Assembly: GCF_030864005.1 (NCBI RefSeq)
Contig: NZ_CP132976.1
Coordinates: forward strand, 1,302,001-1,366,000
Reading direction: 5' to 3'
DNA length: 64,000 nt
DNA from: Achromobacter seleniivolatilans
Lineage (GTDB): Bacteria > Pseudomonadota > Gammaproteobacteria > Burkholderiales > Burkholderiaceae_B
How positions within the stretch are numbered: position 1 is the first letter of the stretch; every line of letters begins with the position of its first letter. Positions 25,487 through 36,042 of the stretch are shown here, one piece after another. The notes beneath the pieces are model-generated. The model did no database searches and was not told the DNA's origin. It saw only the letters and a program-made list of their open reading frames with translations. The position numbers and the translations under genes were made by a program.

Positions 25487-28400
25487 ATGAAGAAGTGGCA
25501 ATTCTGGATTGATCGTGGGGGCACCTTTACCGACATCGTGGCGCGGCGCCCCGATGGCTCCACCACCACCGCGAAGATGCTGTCGGAAAACCCCGAGCAG
25601 TACCGTGACGCAGCCGTGGCCGGCATACGCAAGCTGCTGGGCATTGCGCCCGGCCAGCCCGTGCCGGTGGAGCAGGTTGAATGCGTGAAGATGGGCACGA
25701 CCGTCGCGACCAACGCCTTGCTGGAACGCAAGGGCGAACGCACCTTGCTGGTCACGACGCGCGGTTTCCGTGATGCCTTGCGCATTGCCTACCAGAACCG
25801 CCCGCGCCTGTTTGACCGCAACGTGCTGTTGCCCGAGATGTTGTACGAGTCGGTGGTTGAAGCCGACGAGCGCGTGGCCGCCGACGGCGAAGTCATCCGC
25901 GAACTAGACGAGGCCGCGCTGCGGCTAGGCATGCAGGCCGTATACGACACGGGCGTTCGCGCCGTTGCCATCGTGTTCATGCACGCCTGGCACGCTACGG
26001 AGCACGAGCAGCGCGCTGCCCGCATTGCTCGCGAAGTCGGCTTTACGCAGGTGTCGGCCTCGCACGAAGTCAGCCCGCTGATCAAGTTTGTGTCGCGTGG
26101 CGACACGACCGTGGTGGATGCCTATTTGTCGCCCATCCTGAAGCGTTATGTGGACCAGGTGGCGGGCGAGCTGCCCGGCATTCGCTTGATGTTCATGCAA
26201 TCCAGCGGTGGCTTGACCGACGCGCACCGCTTCCGTGGCAAGGACGCCATTCTGTCCGGACCTGCCGGCGGCATCGTGGGTATGGTGCGCACCAGCGAAA
26301 TCGCGGGTTTCCCGAAGGTCATCGGCTTTGACATGGGTGGCACGTCCACAGACGTGTCCCACTACGCCGGCGAATTCGAACGCGAATTTGAAACGCAGGT
26401 CGCGGGTGTGCGCATGCGCGCTCCGATGATGAGCATTCACACGGTTGCGGCGGGCGGCGGCTCCATCCTGCATTTCGACGGTGCGCGTTTGCGCGTCGGC
26501 CCCGACTCCGCAGGCGCCAATCCCGGCCCGGCCTGCTATCGCCGTGGCGGTCCGCTGGCCGTGACGGACTGCAACGTCTTGCTGGGCAAGATTCAGCCCG
26601 ATTTCTTTCCGAAGGTGTTTGGTCCGGACGCGAACGAAGCGCTGGACCGCGACGCCGTGGCCGAACGCTTTGCCGCGATGTCTGACGAAGTGCGTGCCGC
26701 CACCGGCCGCGAGATGTCGCCCGAACAACTGGCCGAAGGCTTTCTGGAAATTGCCGTGGGCAACATGGCCGAAGCCATCAAGCGCATCTCGGTGCAGCGT
26801 GGTCACGATGTCACCGAATACGCGTTGACGGTATTCGGCGGCGCGGGCGGCCAGCATGCTTGCCTGGTCGCCGATGCGCTGGGCATGACCACGGTGTTCG
26901 CGCACCCGCTGGGTGGCGTACTGTCCGCTTACGGCATGGGCCTGGCTGACCAGACCGATATGCGCCAGAAGACGGTCGAAAAGGTACTGGATGCCAGCTT
27001 GATGGCCTCGCTGAAAGACGAGCTGGACGTGTTGGCAGGCCAAGCGGTTGGCGAGTTGCGCCGCCAGCATGTGGCCGAAAGCGACATCAGCGTTCAACGC
27101 CGTCTGCACCTGAAATACCGCGGCACGGATACGTCGCTGGAAGTGGCTTATTCCGATTTGGATCAAGCGCGCCAGGATTTTGAATCTGCTTATCGTCAGC
27201 GCTACTCGTTCCTGATGCCCAACCGCGAATTGGTCGTGGAGACCATTTCGGTGGAAGCAACAGGCGGCGGCGAACGGGTCAGCGAGGCGTCGACCTCACG
27301 CACGCGCGAAGGCGCGCTGTCAGCTCGCCGCGTGGTCAGTATGTACAGCGCGGGCGCCTGGCGCGATACGCCTTTGTATGTGCGCGAAGACATGGCGGGC
27401 GGCGACGTGGTGCCGGGTCCTGCCATCATTTCCGAACCCAACCAGACCACGGTCGTTGAACCCGGTTGGCAAGCGGAACTGACGGCGCAGGATCACTTTG
27501 TGATTCGCCGTGTCGAGGCCCGTCTTGAGCGCCGCACGGTCGGCACGCAAGCCGATCCGGTCATGCTGGAAGTGTTCAACAACCTCTTTATGTCGATCGC
27601 CGAGCAGATGGGATACCGTCTGCAAAACACGGCTTATTCGGTCAACATCAAAGAGCGCCTGGACTTCTCTTGCGCAATTTTCGACGCTCAGGCCCGCTTG
27701 ATCGCCAACGCGCCGCACATGCCCGTGCACTTGGGTTCGATGGGCGAGTCGGTGCGCACGGTCATGAATGCCAACGCTGGCCGCATGATGCCGGGCGACG
27801 CCTACGTGGTGAATGATCCTTACCACGGCGGCACGCACTTGCCCGACGTGACGATCATCACGCCGGTGTTCGACCACGCTGGCCGCAACATCCTGTTCTA
27901 TGTGGGCTCGCGCGGCCACCACGCCGATATCGGCGGCACAACGCCGGGCTCCATGCCGCCGGATTCCAAGACGGTGGAAGACGAGGGCGTGCTGTTCACC
28001 AACTTCCAGCTGGTGAAGAACGGGGAGTTCCGCGAGCAAGCCGCGCGCGACATCCTGGGCTCGGGCCGCTGGCCGGCACGCAATCCGGACCAGAACATCG
28101 CGGACATGCACGCGCAGATCGCCGCCAACGAAAAGGGCGTGCAAGAGCTGCTGCGCATGTGCGATCACTTTGGTCTGGATGTGGTGCAGGCTTATATGGG
28201 CCACGTGCAGGACAACGCCGAAGAGGCGGTGCGCCGCGTGATCTCCGTATTGAAGGACGGCAGCTACGAGTATCCGTTGGATAACGGCGCAGTCATCCGG
28301 GTGGCCGTAAAGGTGGACAATCAGGCGCGTACCGCTGTGGTGGACTTCACGGGCACGTCTGCCCAGCTGGAAAACAACTTCAACGCACCCGGCGCGATTG

Positions 28401-29113
28401 CCGTGGCAGCGGTGCTGTATGTGTTCCGCACGATGGTCAACGACGACATCCCGCTGAACGACGGTTGCCTCGTGCCGCTGTCGATCATCGTGCCGGAAGG
28501 CTCGATGCTGCGTCCGAATTCACCGGCTTCGGTGGTGGCGGGCAACGTGGAAACGTCCATGTGCATTGTCAACGCGCTGTACGGCGCGTTGGGGGTGCTG
28601 GCGGCCAGCCAGGGCACCATGAACAACTTCACGTTCGGCAATGCGCGGCATCAGTACTACGAGACCATCTCGGGCGGCACAGGCGCAGGTCCGGTCCGCA
28701 TCGATGCGGCTGGTCCGCACGATGAAGGCTTTGCCGGCACGTCGGTGGTGCAGGCGCATATGACCAATTCGCGCCTGACGGACCCGGAAGTGCTGGAATT
28801 CCGTTTCCCGGTACGGTTGGAGTCTTACGAGATCCGCAAGGGCTCGGGCGGCGCAGGCCGGTATCCGGGCGGCGAGGGCGGCATACGCCGCATTCGCTTC
28901 CTGGAAGACATGACCGCAGCGATCCTGTCGAACAACCGCCGGTTCGCGCCGTTCGGTCTGTCTGGCGGGCAACCGGGCGCAATGGGCCGCAACACGGTCG
29001 AGCGCGTTGACGGCACCATCCAGGAGCTTGGCCCGCAAGACAGCGCGCAACTGCACCCCGGTGACGTGTTCGTGGTTGAAACGCCCGGAGGCGGGGGTTA
29101 CGGGCAGGCTTGA
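25487..29113 (+). CDS. Fused hydantoinase A/B protein (5-oxoprolinase-type, ATP-dependent)
   Basis: The 1,208-aa protein joins HyuA and HyuB in one chain, as in eukaryotic 5-oxoprolinase. The HyuA part opens with [19 protein letters not shown], an actin-like phosphate-binding loop, and includes [16 protein letters not shown] and [29 protein letters not shown]. The HyuB part starts near residue 690 ([44 protein letters not shown]) and ends [13 protein letters not shown]. The ATG at 25487 ([12 protein letters not shown]) is the family start. It hydrolyses a cyclic amide such as 5-oxoproline or a hydantoin using ATP; which one is not visible. Confidence 0.92.
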   Translation: MKKWQFWIDRGGTFTDIVARRPDGSTTTAKMLSENPEQYRDAAVAGIRKLLGIAPGQPVPVEQVECVKMGTTVATNALLERKGERTLLVTTRGFRDALRIAYQNRPRLFDRNVLLPEMLYESVVEADERVAADGEVIRELDEAALRLGMQAVYDTGVRAVAIVFMHAWHATEHEQRAARIAREVGFTQVSASHEVSPLIKFVSRGDTTVVDAYLSPILKRYVDQVAGELPGIRLMFMQSSGGLTDAHRFRGKDAILSGPAGGIVGMVRTSEIAGFPKVIGFDMGGTSTDVSHYAGEFEREFETQVAGVRMRAPMMSIHTVAAGGGSILHFDGARLRVGPDSAGANPGPACYRRGGPLAVTDCNVLLGKIQPDFFPKVFGPDANEALDRDAVAERFAAMSDEVRAATGREMSPEQLAEGFLEIAVGNMAEAIKRISVQRGHDVTEYALTVFGGAGGQHACLVADALGMTTVFAHPLGGVLSAYGMGLADQTDMRQKTVEKVLDASLMASLKDELDVLAGQAVGELRRQHVAESDISVQRRLHLKYRGTDTSLEVAYSDLDQARQDFESAYRQRYSFLMPNRELVVETISVEATGGGERVSEASTSRTREGALSARRVVSMYSAGAWRDTPLYVREDMAGGDVVPGPAIISEPNQTTVVEPGWQAELTAQDHFVIRRVEARLERRTVGTQADPVMLEVFNNLFMSIAEQMGYRLQNTAYSVNIKERLDFSCAIFDAQARLIANAPHMPVHLGSMGESVRTVMNANAGRMMPGDAYVVNDPYHGGTHLPDVTIITPVFDHAGRNILFYVGSRGHHADIGGTTPGSMPPDSKTVEDEGVLFTNFQLVKNGEFREQAARDILGSGRWPARNPDQNIADMHAQIAANEKGVQELLRMCDHFGLDVVQAYMGHVQDNAEEAVRRVISVLKDGSYEYPLDNGAVIRVAVKVDNQARTAVVDFTGTSAQLENNFNAPGAIAVAAVLYVFRTMVNDDIPLNDGCLVPLSIIVPEGSMLRPNSPASVVAGNVETSMCIVNALYGALGVLAASQGTMNNFTFGNARHQYYETISGGTGAGPVRIDAAGPHDEGFAGTSVVQAHMTNSRLTDPEVLEFRFPVRLESYEIRKGSGGAGRYPGGEGGIRRIRFLEDMTAAILSNNRRFAPFGLSGGQPGAMGRNTVERVDGTIQELGPQDSAQLHPGDVFVVETPGGGGYGQA

Positions 29114-29187
29114 CGCTGCTCTCTGCCGGTATCCGCGGCTTGTGCGCGGTACCGGCGGATTTTGCGGCGGTGGTGGCCGGTCCGGAC

Positions 29188-30222
29188 TCAATCCGGGTCG
29201 GACATCACATCCAGGGCAATGTCCGCCTTTGATCGGCGGTCATATACCCGCAACGTCACTTCTTCATCCCGGATCTCGAACACCGCTGTTGCCAGCGTGT
29301 TCTCGGCATCGGGATCATCGGTGGCGGTACGCAGGATGGGCAGTTTTCCTTGCGTGTCATGCAGCGCGGCCAGCAGGTCTGCGCTGGTGGTCTCGGGCGA
29401 CCAGCCGTCAACAATGCCTTCAATGCGATTCTGCCGCGCGCGCGACGATTCGGTAATCAGCTGCGCTTGCCCGCGCGTTTCAACGTGAATCATGTGATTG
29501 GCATGGCCATAGCGCGTGCCGATATCCAAAATGGAAACGGCCCCTGGCGTGACTTCGGCGCTGAACAGGCGCGGGTCCGACGCCGATCCCAGCATATGGT
29601 GAAAGCCGCCTGAGTGCGGCGTGTCGCGCAGCAGGTCGATGGCTTCGTCCAGCGTGGAGCAATCGAGCACGGCGCGCGCCAGGAACATGCGTGGAACTCC
29701 CGGTTGACGTTGCCGGGTGCGCAGGTTGTTGATGGTCTGCACCAAGCCAGCCCGATTGGCGCCGAAGGTATGTCCAGGCAAAGAGCCGGGATAGTAAAAG
29801 CTGAGGTAACCCGGGGCGTCTTCCATCGCGACGTCCACCAGATAGCAGCGGCCATATAGATAAGGATCGCCATCTTCGTTGTGGGCGATCCAGCGCGTGC
29901 CGTCCGCAGCTTTCAAGGCGGCCGAAGTGCAGCCGTCGGTGGTGTTGTGGAGCAGGTCTCCGCGGCAATTCCACAGCAGCACATCGTCGAGCGGCATGCG
30001 CAGGCCGTCTGCCAAACCCTCCAATTCCTCCCAAATTGCCGGCACAGCCGCTTTTGCCTGTTCGGCCAGCTCCTGCAAATACGGATGGCCGCGCCAGGGG
30101 CGCAGGGCTTCCCACGTTCCGCTTTGCTTGAGGTAAACCGACATCAGTGGACGGGCAAGCTTGCCTAGCGCTTGGCCAATCTGGCGCCGATTTCCAGCAA
30201 TGCGCACATATTTGTAGGGCAT
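29188..30222 (-). CDS. C45-family (acyl-CoA:6-aminopenicillanate acyltransferase-like) amide hydrolase
   Basis: The 344-aa protein is an Ntn-type linear-amide hydrolase or acyltransferase. These activate by self-cleavage in front of a cysteine; here Cys98 in TTDGCTSAAL, preceded by LLWNCRGDLLHN, is the expected nucleophile. WIAHNEDGDPYLYGRCYLV and AGLVQTINNLRT are also family features. There is no signal peptide, so it acts in the cytoplasm. It ends 74 bp from the HyuA-HyuB gene in convergent orientation and is divergent from an amino-acid importer, so hydrolysis of an N-acyl or peptide-like substrate is likely. GGAGAA precedes the ATG at 30222. Confidence 0.82.
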   Translation of the reverse strand: MPYKYVRIAGNRRQIGQALGKLARPLMSVYLKQSGTWEALRPWRGHPYLQELAEQAKAAVPAIWEELEGLADGLRMPLDDVLLWNCRGDLLHNTTDGCTSAALKAADGTRWIAHNEDGDPYLYGRCYLVDVAMEDAPGYLSFYYPGSLPGHTFGANRAGLVQTINNLRTRQRQPGVPRMFLARAVLDCSTLDEAIDLLRDTPHSGGFHHMLGSASDPRLFSAEVTPGAVSILDIGTRYGHANHMIHVETRGQAQLITESSRARQNRIEGIVDGWSPETTSADLLAALHDTQGKLPILRTATDDPDAENTLATAVFEIRDEEVTLRVYDRRSKADIALDVMSDPD

Positions 30223-30387
30223 GGGGATTCTCCGGGTGTCATCGGGATTGTAATTTTTCTAAGCTCTGCCGGGTGGGGACGGATGCGTTAAGATCCCCAA
30301 TACGTTGCACCGGTGACCCCGGCGTAGCCAGGAATCATGCCCCTACAACAACCCCGGGGTGCCGACGGTCCCCAAGAGGAGAGTTTC

Positions 30388-31140
30388 ATGATCAAACGTA
30401 AAGTCGCCGCCGCTTTGGTTGGCCTGTCCGTAGCCATGTTCGGCGCCGTCTCCGGCGCGCAGGCCCAGGGCAAGGAATTGGTGGTGGCCACCGATACCGC
30501 TTTCGTGCCGTTCGAATTCAAGCAGGGTAATACCTACGTGGGTTTTGACGTGGATCTTTGGGCAGCAATCGCCAAGGAACTCAACCTGAAGTACAAGCTT
30601 CAGCCGATGGACTTCAACGGCATCATTCCGGGCCTGCAAACCAAGAATATCGACGCCGCGCTTGCCGGCATCACCATCCGCGATGACCGCAAGAAGGTCA
30701 TCGATTTCTCTGATCCCTACTACGAAAGCGGCTTGGCCATTCTGGTGGGAGACAAGAACACCGACATCAAGGATGCCAAGTCCCTGTCGGGCAAGACCGT
30801 CGCCGTCAAGACGGGCACTGCCACGGTGGATTTCCTGAAAGCCCAGGTGCCGGACGCCAAGCTCAAGCTGTTCCCGAATATCGACAATGCCTATCTGGAA
30901 CTGGCCACGGGCCGTGTGGATGCCGCTGTGCATGACACCCCCAATGTCCAGTACTACGCCAATACGGCGGGCAAGGGCCGCGTCAAGGTGGTCGGCTCGG
31001 TCAAGAGCGGCGACTTCTACGGCATTGCGTTCCCCAAGGGCAGCGATCTGGTCCCGCAGGTGAACAAAGCGCTGGCTACCTTGAAGGCCAATGGCCAGTA
31101 CGACGCCATCTACGAAAAGTGGTTCGGCAAGAAGCCGTAA
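30388..31140 (+). CDS. Polar amino-acid ABC transporter substrate-binding protein (GlnH-like)
   Basis: The 250-aa receptor has a signal peptide ending GAQAQ and then [43 protein letters not shown]. The aromatic and arginine positions of the amino-acid site are in [28 protein letters not shown], as in GlnH. The ATG at 30388 follows GAGGAGAG. A large perfect inverted repeat at 31178-31248 separates it from the permease gene. Glutamine or another polar amino acid is the probable ligand. Confidence 0.92.
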   Translation: MIKRKVAAALVGLSVAMFGAVSGAQAQGKELVVATDTAFVPFEFKQGNTYVGFDVDLWAAIAKELNLKYKLQPMDFNGIIPGLQTKNIDAALAGITIRDDRKKVIDFSDPYYESGLAILVGDKNTDIKDAKSLSGKTVAVKTGTATVDFLKAQVPDAKLKLFPNIDNAYLELATGRVDAAVHDTPNVQYYANTAGKGRVKVVGSVKSGDFYGIAFPKGSDLVPQVNKALATLKANGQYDAIYEKWFGKKP

Positions 31141-31177
31141 GCGGCAGCGCTGATTGTTTAGTCTTTTTGGTTTGATT

Positions 31178-31248
31178 CGGGGCCGCCCGGCGGTTGCGGG
31201 TTCCGGTAGTCTCTTTACGGGACACCGGGCGCCAGCCGGGCGGCCCCG
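31178..31248 (+). other. Large stem-loop between the glnH-like and glnP-like genes
   Basis: CGGGGCCGCCCGGC (31178-31191) and GCCGGGCGGCCCCG (31235-31248) are perfect 14-bp arms around a 43-nt loop that itself contains short complementary stretches. No T-run follows. It probably stabilises the receptor message relative to the permease and ATPase part. Confidence 0.7.
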
Positions 31249-31314
31249 TGCCGCTTGAGCCATTGGGCGGCTTTGCCATGATGCGGCGCGCGATGGCGCT
31301 CGAGGGGGAATATC

Positions 31315-31971
31315 GTGGAGTTTGACTGGACTGTAGTCTGGAATGCGTGGCCCAACTTGCTTGAGGGCACGCTGATGACCATCAAGATCACGTTCTGGGG
31401 TCTGCTTGGCGGTTTTCTGCTGGGTGCGCTGTCAGGCGTGACTCGGGCCTACGGACACCCCATCCTGTCGGGCATTGCGCAGGTCTATGTCGCGGTCATT
31501 CGCGGTACGCCAATTGTTGTGCAGGTGATGTTCATTTACTTCGCCTTGCCGCTGCTGGCGAACATCCGGGTCGATGCTGAGTGGGCGGCCATCGTCACGC
31601 TCATCATCAATTCGGGCGCGTATATCTCCGAAATCGTGCGCGGCGCATTGTTGTCGGTACACAAGGGTCTGAAAGAAGCCGGGCAGGCCATGGGTCTGCC
31701 GTTTCACAAAATTCTGTTCCATATCATTGGGCCGGTTGCGTTTCGCCGCATGATCCCGCCGCTGGGCAACCAGTGCATTATCAGCTTGAAGGATTCGTCG
31801 CTTTTCATCGTGATCGGCGTCGCGGAACTGACTCGTCAGGGCCAGGAAATCATGGCCAGCAATTTCCGTGCTGTCGAGATATGGTCTGCCGTCGCGATCG
31901 TCTACCTGATCCTGACCGGCTTGATGGCGCTGGGCCTGCACCTGGTGGAAAAGAGGATGCGCATATTATGA
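31315..31971 (+). CDS. Polar amino-acid ABC transporter permease (GlnP-like)
   Basis: The 218-aa permease has about five hydrophobic segments. The family blocks are LLEGTLMTIKITFWG near the start, VAVIRGTPIVVQVMFIYFALP and the EAA loop SEIVRGALLSVHKGLKEAGQAMGLPFHK. It starts at GTG 31315 after GAGGGGGA. Its stop overlaps the ATPase start by 4 bp (ATGA). Confidence 0.92.
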   Translation: MEFDWTVVWNAWPNLLEGTLMTIKITFWGLLGGFLLGALSGVTRAYGHPILSGIAQVYVAVIRGTPIVVQVMFIYFALPLLANIRVDAEWAAIVTLIINSGAYISEIVRGALLSVHKGLKEAGQAMGLPFHKILFHIIGPVAFRRMIPPLGNQCIISLKDSSLFIVIGVAELTRQGQEIMASNFRAVEIWSAVAIVYLILTGLMALGLHLVEKRMRIL

Positions 31972-32696
31972 GCATGGTTGAATTTCATAACGTCACCAAG
32001 CGGTTTGGCGAATCCATGGTGCTCAATGGCATCACGCTGAATATCGATGCGGGCGAAGTCGTGGTGGTGGTGGGCCCGTCGGGTTCAGGCAAATCCACGT
32101 TCCTGCGCTGTATCAATGTGCTGGAGACCATCAATAGCGGTGATCTGCTGGTGGACGGCTTGAGCGTTAAAGGAGACTCGGCGCAAGTGCGCGAGATCCG
32201 GCGCGAGGCCGGCATGGTGTTCCAGCAGTTCAATCTGTTTCCGCAGATGACGGCGCTGGAAAACGTGATGTTCGGGCCTGTGCACACGCGCGGCCAGGGG
32301 CGCGACGAATCACGCAAGCTGGCCGAAGCGCTGCTGGACAAGGTGGGCTTGGCCGAACGCATGAATCATTACCCGGCGGAGCTGTCCGGTGGTCAGCAAC
32401 AGCGTGTGGCGATTGCCCGCGCCCTGGCCATCAAGCCCAAGCTGATGCTGTTCGATGAACCCACGTCCGCGCTGGACCCGGAGCTGCGCCATGAAGTGCT
32501 GAAGGTCATGCGCGATCTGGCGGAAGAGGGCATGACGATGGTGGTCGTCACCCATGAAATGGAATTCGCGCGCAAGGTCGGCAGCCGTTTGATTTTTATC
32601 GACGCGGGCAAGATCGCGCACGATGGGCCTCCGGCGGAATTGCTCAGTAATCCGCCCAGCCAGCGCTTGAAGGATTTCCTGCAGCACGTGACCTGA
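31968..32696 (+). CDS. Polar amino-acid ABC transporter ATP-binding protein (GlnQ-like)
   Basis: The 242-aa ATPase has Walker A GPSGSGKST near residue 35, the long Q-loop region REAGMVFQQFNLFPQMTALENVMFGP, signature LSGGQQQRVAIARALAIKPKLMLFDEPTSALDPELRHEVL and switch VVVTHEMEFARKV, all typical of GlnQ. The ATG at 31968 overlaps the permease stop. A strong terminator follows. Confidence 0.93.
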   Translation: MSMVEFHNVTKRFGESMVLNGITLNIDAGEVVVVVGPSGSGKSTFLRCINVLETINSGDLLVDGLSVKGDSAQVREIRREAGMVFQQFNLFPQMTALENVMFGPVHTRGQGRDESRKLAEALLDKVGLAERMNHYPAELSGGQQQRVAIARALAIKPKLMLFDEPTSALDPELRHEVLKVMRDLAEEGMTMVVVTHEMEFARKVGSRLIFIDAGKIAHDGPPAELLSNPPSQRLKDFLQHVT

Positions 32697-32736
32697 GGAC
32701 TGCGGCAGGCCATTGATGCTGCCACGTACAAGAGAA

Positions 32737-32770
32737 AAAGCGCCCCGCGATTTGCATCGCGGGGCGCTTT
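32737..32770. terminator. Bidirectional intrinsic terminator between glnQ-like and spoT
   Basis: AAAGCGCCCCGCGA and TCGCGGGGCGCTTT pair perfectly over 14 bp with a 6-nt loop. T-rich tails lie on both sides, between two convergent genes. Confidence 0.9.
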
Positions 32771-32804
32771 GTTTCCTGCTGTCCGTTGGGTTGCCGTGAC
32801 GCGG

Positions 32805-35099
32805 TCAGCCCTTCACACGAACGATCTTTTGCACCTGCGGCACATGGCGGATAGCGCGGATGACCTGAGCCAGGTGCTTGCGGCTGTCGACCTGAATCGT
32901 CAAGTGCAAGGACACCGTGGAAACCGCATCGTCGTGCATCGTGACGTGCATGATGTTGGCGTCGGCGGCGGTCACTTCGGCTGCCAGGCGGCCCAGCACG
33001 CCGCGCTCGTTGCGGGTGATGATGTCCAGGCGCGTAGCCAGGTGCTTGGCGGTGTGCGCGTCCCAGCCCACGTTGATCCAGCGTTCCGGTTCGCGCAGGC
33101 GCTGGCGCATGGCAACCGGGCAGTCAGCCGTGTGCACGACCAGTCCATGACCCATGCGCATGCCGGCAACGATGGGGTCGCCGGGCAGGGGGCCGCAGCA
33201 CGGCGCAAGCTGTACGGCCTGGCCTTCGTTGCCCTGGATCAGGATGGGCGCGCTGCGCGCGGATGTCAGTTCGTCCACGGCGGCGGCCGTTGTTGCCACC
33301 AGTTGATGCTCGGGTGCAAAGCGCCGCGCTACTACGGCGGCAAGACGCTTGCCCAGCCCGATATCGGCCAGGATTTCCTCACGCGAACTGGCGCCGGTGC
33401 TGCGCGCCAGTTTCTGCCAGGCAGGGTCATCAGTGGCGGGCATGGGCATATGCAGCTCTTGCAATGCCTGACCCAACAGACGTTCGCCAAAGGCCACGGA
33501 TTCTTCGTACTTGACCGTGCGCAGGTAGTGCCGGATTTCGGAGCGAGCGCGCCCGGTGCGCACATAGTTGAGCCATTGCGCATTGGGGCGCGATGCGGGC
33601 GAGGTCACGATTTCTACCGTGTCGCCGCTATTGAGCTCGGTGCGCAACGGTACGAACTCCCCGTTGACCTTGGCGGCCACTGCCTGGTTGCCGATGTCGG
33701 TGTGAATCGCGTAGGCGAAGTCCACTGGCGTCGCGCCGCGGGGCAGTGAAATGATCTTGCCGCGAGGCGTGAAGACGTAGACCGCATCCGGGAACAGATC
33801 AACTTTGACATGTTCCAGGAATTCGCCGGAATCACCGGTTTGGCTTTGAATGTCCAGCAGCGACTGCAACCATTGATGGGTGCGTTTTTGCAGGTCGTTC
33901 AAGGTCAGGTCGGCGCCCTTGTACAGCCAGTGCGAGGCCACGCCTTCTTCGGCCACGTGATGCATGTCGCGCGTGCGGAATTGGAATTCCACCGGCGTGC
34001 CGTAAGGACCGACCAGCGTCGTATGCAAGGACTGATAGCCGTTCACCTTGGGGATGGCGATGTAGTCCTTGAACTTGCCCGGTACGGGCCGATACAGCTG
34101 ATGCAGCGTGCCCAGCGCCAGATAGCACTCGGGCAGCGTATGCACGATGACGCGAAAACCGTAGATATCCAGCACATCGGAAAACGACTTTTTCTGGTCA
34201 ACCATCTTGCGATAGATGCCATAAAGCGTTTTTTCGCGGCCGGTGACTTCGGCTTCGATGCCAGCGGCGGGCAGGGAAGCCCGCACGGAGTCGGCGATTT
34301 TGGTGATGACCTCGCGGCGATTGCCGCGTGCGGCCAGCACGGCCTTGTACAGCACCTGATACCGGTTCGGGTACATGGCCGCAAAGCACAGATCCTGCAG
34401 TTCGCGGAACAGCAGGTTCAGGCCAAGCCGATGCGCGATAGGCGCATAGATGTCCAGCGTTTCACGGGCAATGCGCCGGCGCTTTTCTGGATTGACCGCG
34501 TCCAGCGTGCGCATATTGTGCAGGCGGTCGGCCAGCTTGATGAGGATGACACGCACGTCGCGCGCCATCGCCAGCAGCATCTTGCGAAAGCTCTCGGCCT
34601 GTTGCTCGGCCTTGGTGGCGAAGTCCAGGCGATCCAGCTTGGACAGGCCATCAACCAGTTCTGCCACTTCAGGGCCAAAGCGTTCCGCCAGTTCGTGCTT
34701 GGCGATGCCCTGGTCTTCCATCACGTCGTGCAGCAGGGCCGCGGACAGGGCGTTTACGTCCAGCTTCCAGCCTGCGCAGATTTCCGTGACAGCGATAGGG
34801 TGAGAGATGTAGGGCGAACCGCTAGCGCGGAATTGGCCCAAGTGGGCCTGGTCCGCGAAGCGATAGGCTTCGCGCACACGTTCTACATCTTTCGGGTCGA
34901 GATAACTGCCGATGATTTCGGTCAGTGGCGCCAGTGATGCGACCGGTGAAGCGATCGCGTCTGCCGCTTCTTGCGCGGCGACAGACGTTGGCGTAGAGGA
35001 GTTTTTGTCTTTCTTGCCCGTGCGGCGCCCTAGACGGGAGCCAGCACGTAGTGCGGCAAGCAGACCAGATGAAGCGTACTTCAGCCCGGGAAAAGCCAT
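32805..35099 (-). CDS. spoT: Bifunctional (p)ppGpp synthetase/hydrolase
   Basis: SpoT sets the level of the alarmone (p)ppGpp. The 764-aa protein has an intact N-terminal HD hydrolase (His100, then HDVMED at 124-129 and DRLHNMRT), so it can degrade the alarmone. The synthetase domain follows (EVTGREKTLYGIYRKM ... DIYGFRVIV), then TGS (VYVFTPRGKIISLPRGATPVDFAY) and a C-terminal ACT domain. It is the last gene of gmk-rpoZ-spoT, 22 bp after rpoZ. The ATG at 35099 gives an N-terminus about 60 residues longer than the conserved core, as in relatives. Confidence 0.95.
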   Translation of the reverse strand: MAFPGLKYASSGLLAALRAGSRLGRRTGKKDKNSSTPTSVAAQEAADAIASPVASLAPLTEIIGSYLDPKDVERVREAYRFADQAHLGQFRASGSPYISHPIAVTEICAGWKLDVNALSAALLHDVMEDQGIAKHELAERFGPEVAELVDGLSKLDRLDFATKAEQQAESFRKMLLAMARDVRVILIKLADRLHNMRTLDAVNPEKRRRIARETLDIYAPIAHRLGLNLLFRELQDLCFAAMYPNRYQVLYKAVLAARGNRREVITKIADSVRASLPAAGIEAEVTGREKTLYGIYRKMVDQKKSFSDVLDIYGFRVIVHTLPECYLALGTLHQLYRPVPGKFKDYIAIPKVNGYQSLHTTLVGPYGTPVEFQFRTRDMHHVAEEGVASHWLYKGADLTLNDLQKRTHQWLQSLLDIQSQTGDSGEFLEHVKVDLFPDAVYVFTPRGKIISLPRGATPVDFAYAIHTDIGNQAVAAKVNGEFVPLRTELNSGDTVEIVTSPASRPNAQWLNYVRTGRARSEIRHYLRTVKYEESVAFGERLLGQALQELHMPMPATDDPAWQKLARSTGASSREEILADIGLGKRLAAVVARRFAPEHQLVATTAAAVDELTSARSAPILIQGNEGQAVQLAPCCGPLPGDPIVAGMRMGHGLVVHTADCPVAMRQRLREPERWINVGWDAHTAKHLATRLDIITRNERGVLGRLAAEVTAADANIMHVTMHDDAVSTVSLHLTIQVDSRKHLAQVIRAIRHVPQVQKIVRVKG

Positions 35100-35121
35100 G
35101 CTTGCCGCCCCCCCGAACGTA

Positions 35122-35325
35122 TCAGGTCGGAACTTTGCGCAGCATTTCCACGCCGGTTAAGCCGCCCGCGATTTCGCGCAGTGCAGTGACCGTGGGTTTG
35201 TCTTTGCTGTCCAGGCGCGGGGCATGGCCTTGCGCCAACTCGCGGGCGCGGTACGTCGCGGCCAGCGTGAGCTTGAAACGATTCGGGATTTGATTCAGAC
35301 AGTCTTCGACGGTAATGCGAGCCAT
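35122..35325 (-). CDS. rpoZ: RNA polymerase omega subunit
   Basis: The 67-aa protein helps assemble RNA polymerase and takes part in its response to ppGpp. It starts [19 protein letters not shown], the nearly invariant omega N-terminus, and includes RARELAQG and [13 protein letters not shown]. It lies between gmk (44 bp) and spoT (22 bp), the conserved proteobacterial order linking guanylate supply, polymerase and alarmone control. Confidence 0.97.
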   Translation of the reverse strand: MARITVEDCLNQIPNRFKLTLAATYRARELAQGHAPRLDSKDKPTVTALREIAGGLTGVEMLRKVPT

Positions 35326-35369
35326 TAGGACACCTGGTGCTGATGGATGATAGGGAGAATGCGTTCGGA

Positions 35370-36002
35370 TCAGTGCTCTGCCGGAATGCCAAGTTGTGCG
35401 AACAACTGAGCATGCCGAGCGGCCTGAGACGAAAAGCGCAGCCTTGCGGCGCTGACGATTTGCATCAGTTCCGACAAGGCTACGCTAAATTCTTGATTAA
35501 TAATAACATATTCGCATTCAGGCGCGTGGGCGATTTCGCCGCCCGCCGCCATGAGCCGGCGCGCGATGACTTGCGGCGCATCCTGGCCGCGAGCCTTTAA
35601 CCGGCTTTCCAATTCTTCGATCGACGGCGGCAGCACGAAAATGCCGATGGCGCTGGGAAAACGCTGTTTGACCTGACGAGCGCCTTGCCAGTCGATTTCG
35701 AGCAGCACGTCGCGCCCTTCGCGGGTGGCGTTGTCGATATGGTCTCGCGGCGTTCCGTAGAAATTGCCATGGACTTCCGCCCATTCCAGCAGATTTTGTT
35801 CTTCGCGCATGCGCTTGAACTCGTCTGAGGAAACAAATCGGTATTCACGGCCATCTTCTTCGCCCGGACGGGGCGCGCGCGTGGTGCACGAGATGGAGAG
35901 CAGGATGGATGGGTCTTGCTGGAGCAAGGCCTTGACCAGACTGGATTTGCCCGCGCCGCTGGGCGCGACGACCATGAAGACATTTCCGGGATTGGCGTGC
36001 AT
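35370..36002 (-). CDS. gmk: Guanylate kinase
   Basis: Gmk phosphorylates GMP to GDP with ATP. The 210-aa enzyme has the P-loop PSGAGKSS at 14-21, the GMP-binding stretch [21 protein letters not shown] and [12 protein letters not shown], and ends near the family's usual length of 205-210 aa. It is the first gene of gmk-rpoZ-spoT. In many related genomes yicC lies just upstream; here yicC is about 11 kb away. Confidence 0.96.
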   Translation of the reverse strand: MHANPGNVFMVVAPSGAGKSSLVKALLQQDPSILLSISCTTRAPRPGEEDGREYRFVSSDEFKRMREEQNLLEWAEVHGNFYGTPRDHIDNATREGRDVLLEIDWQGARQVKQRFPSAIGIFVLPPSIEELESRLKARGQDAPQVIARRLMAAGGEIAHAPECEYVIINQEFSVALSELMQIVSAARLRFSSQAARHAQLFAQLGIPAEH

Positions 36003-36042
36003 GAATATGACCGGCGTGTGATGCTAAGACCAGAAGTCTAGC

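Noticed and set aside
25925..27166. 413-aa minus-strand ORF opposite HyuA
   Set aside because: Histidine- and arginine-rich shadow with no recognisable domain; the plus-strand frame is clearly coding.
33810..34937. 375-aa plus-strand ORF opposite spoT
   Set aside because: Antisense shadow of the conserved hydrolase/synthetase region.
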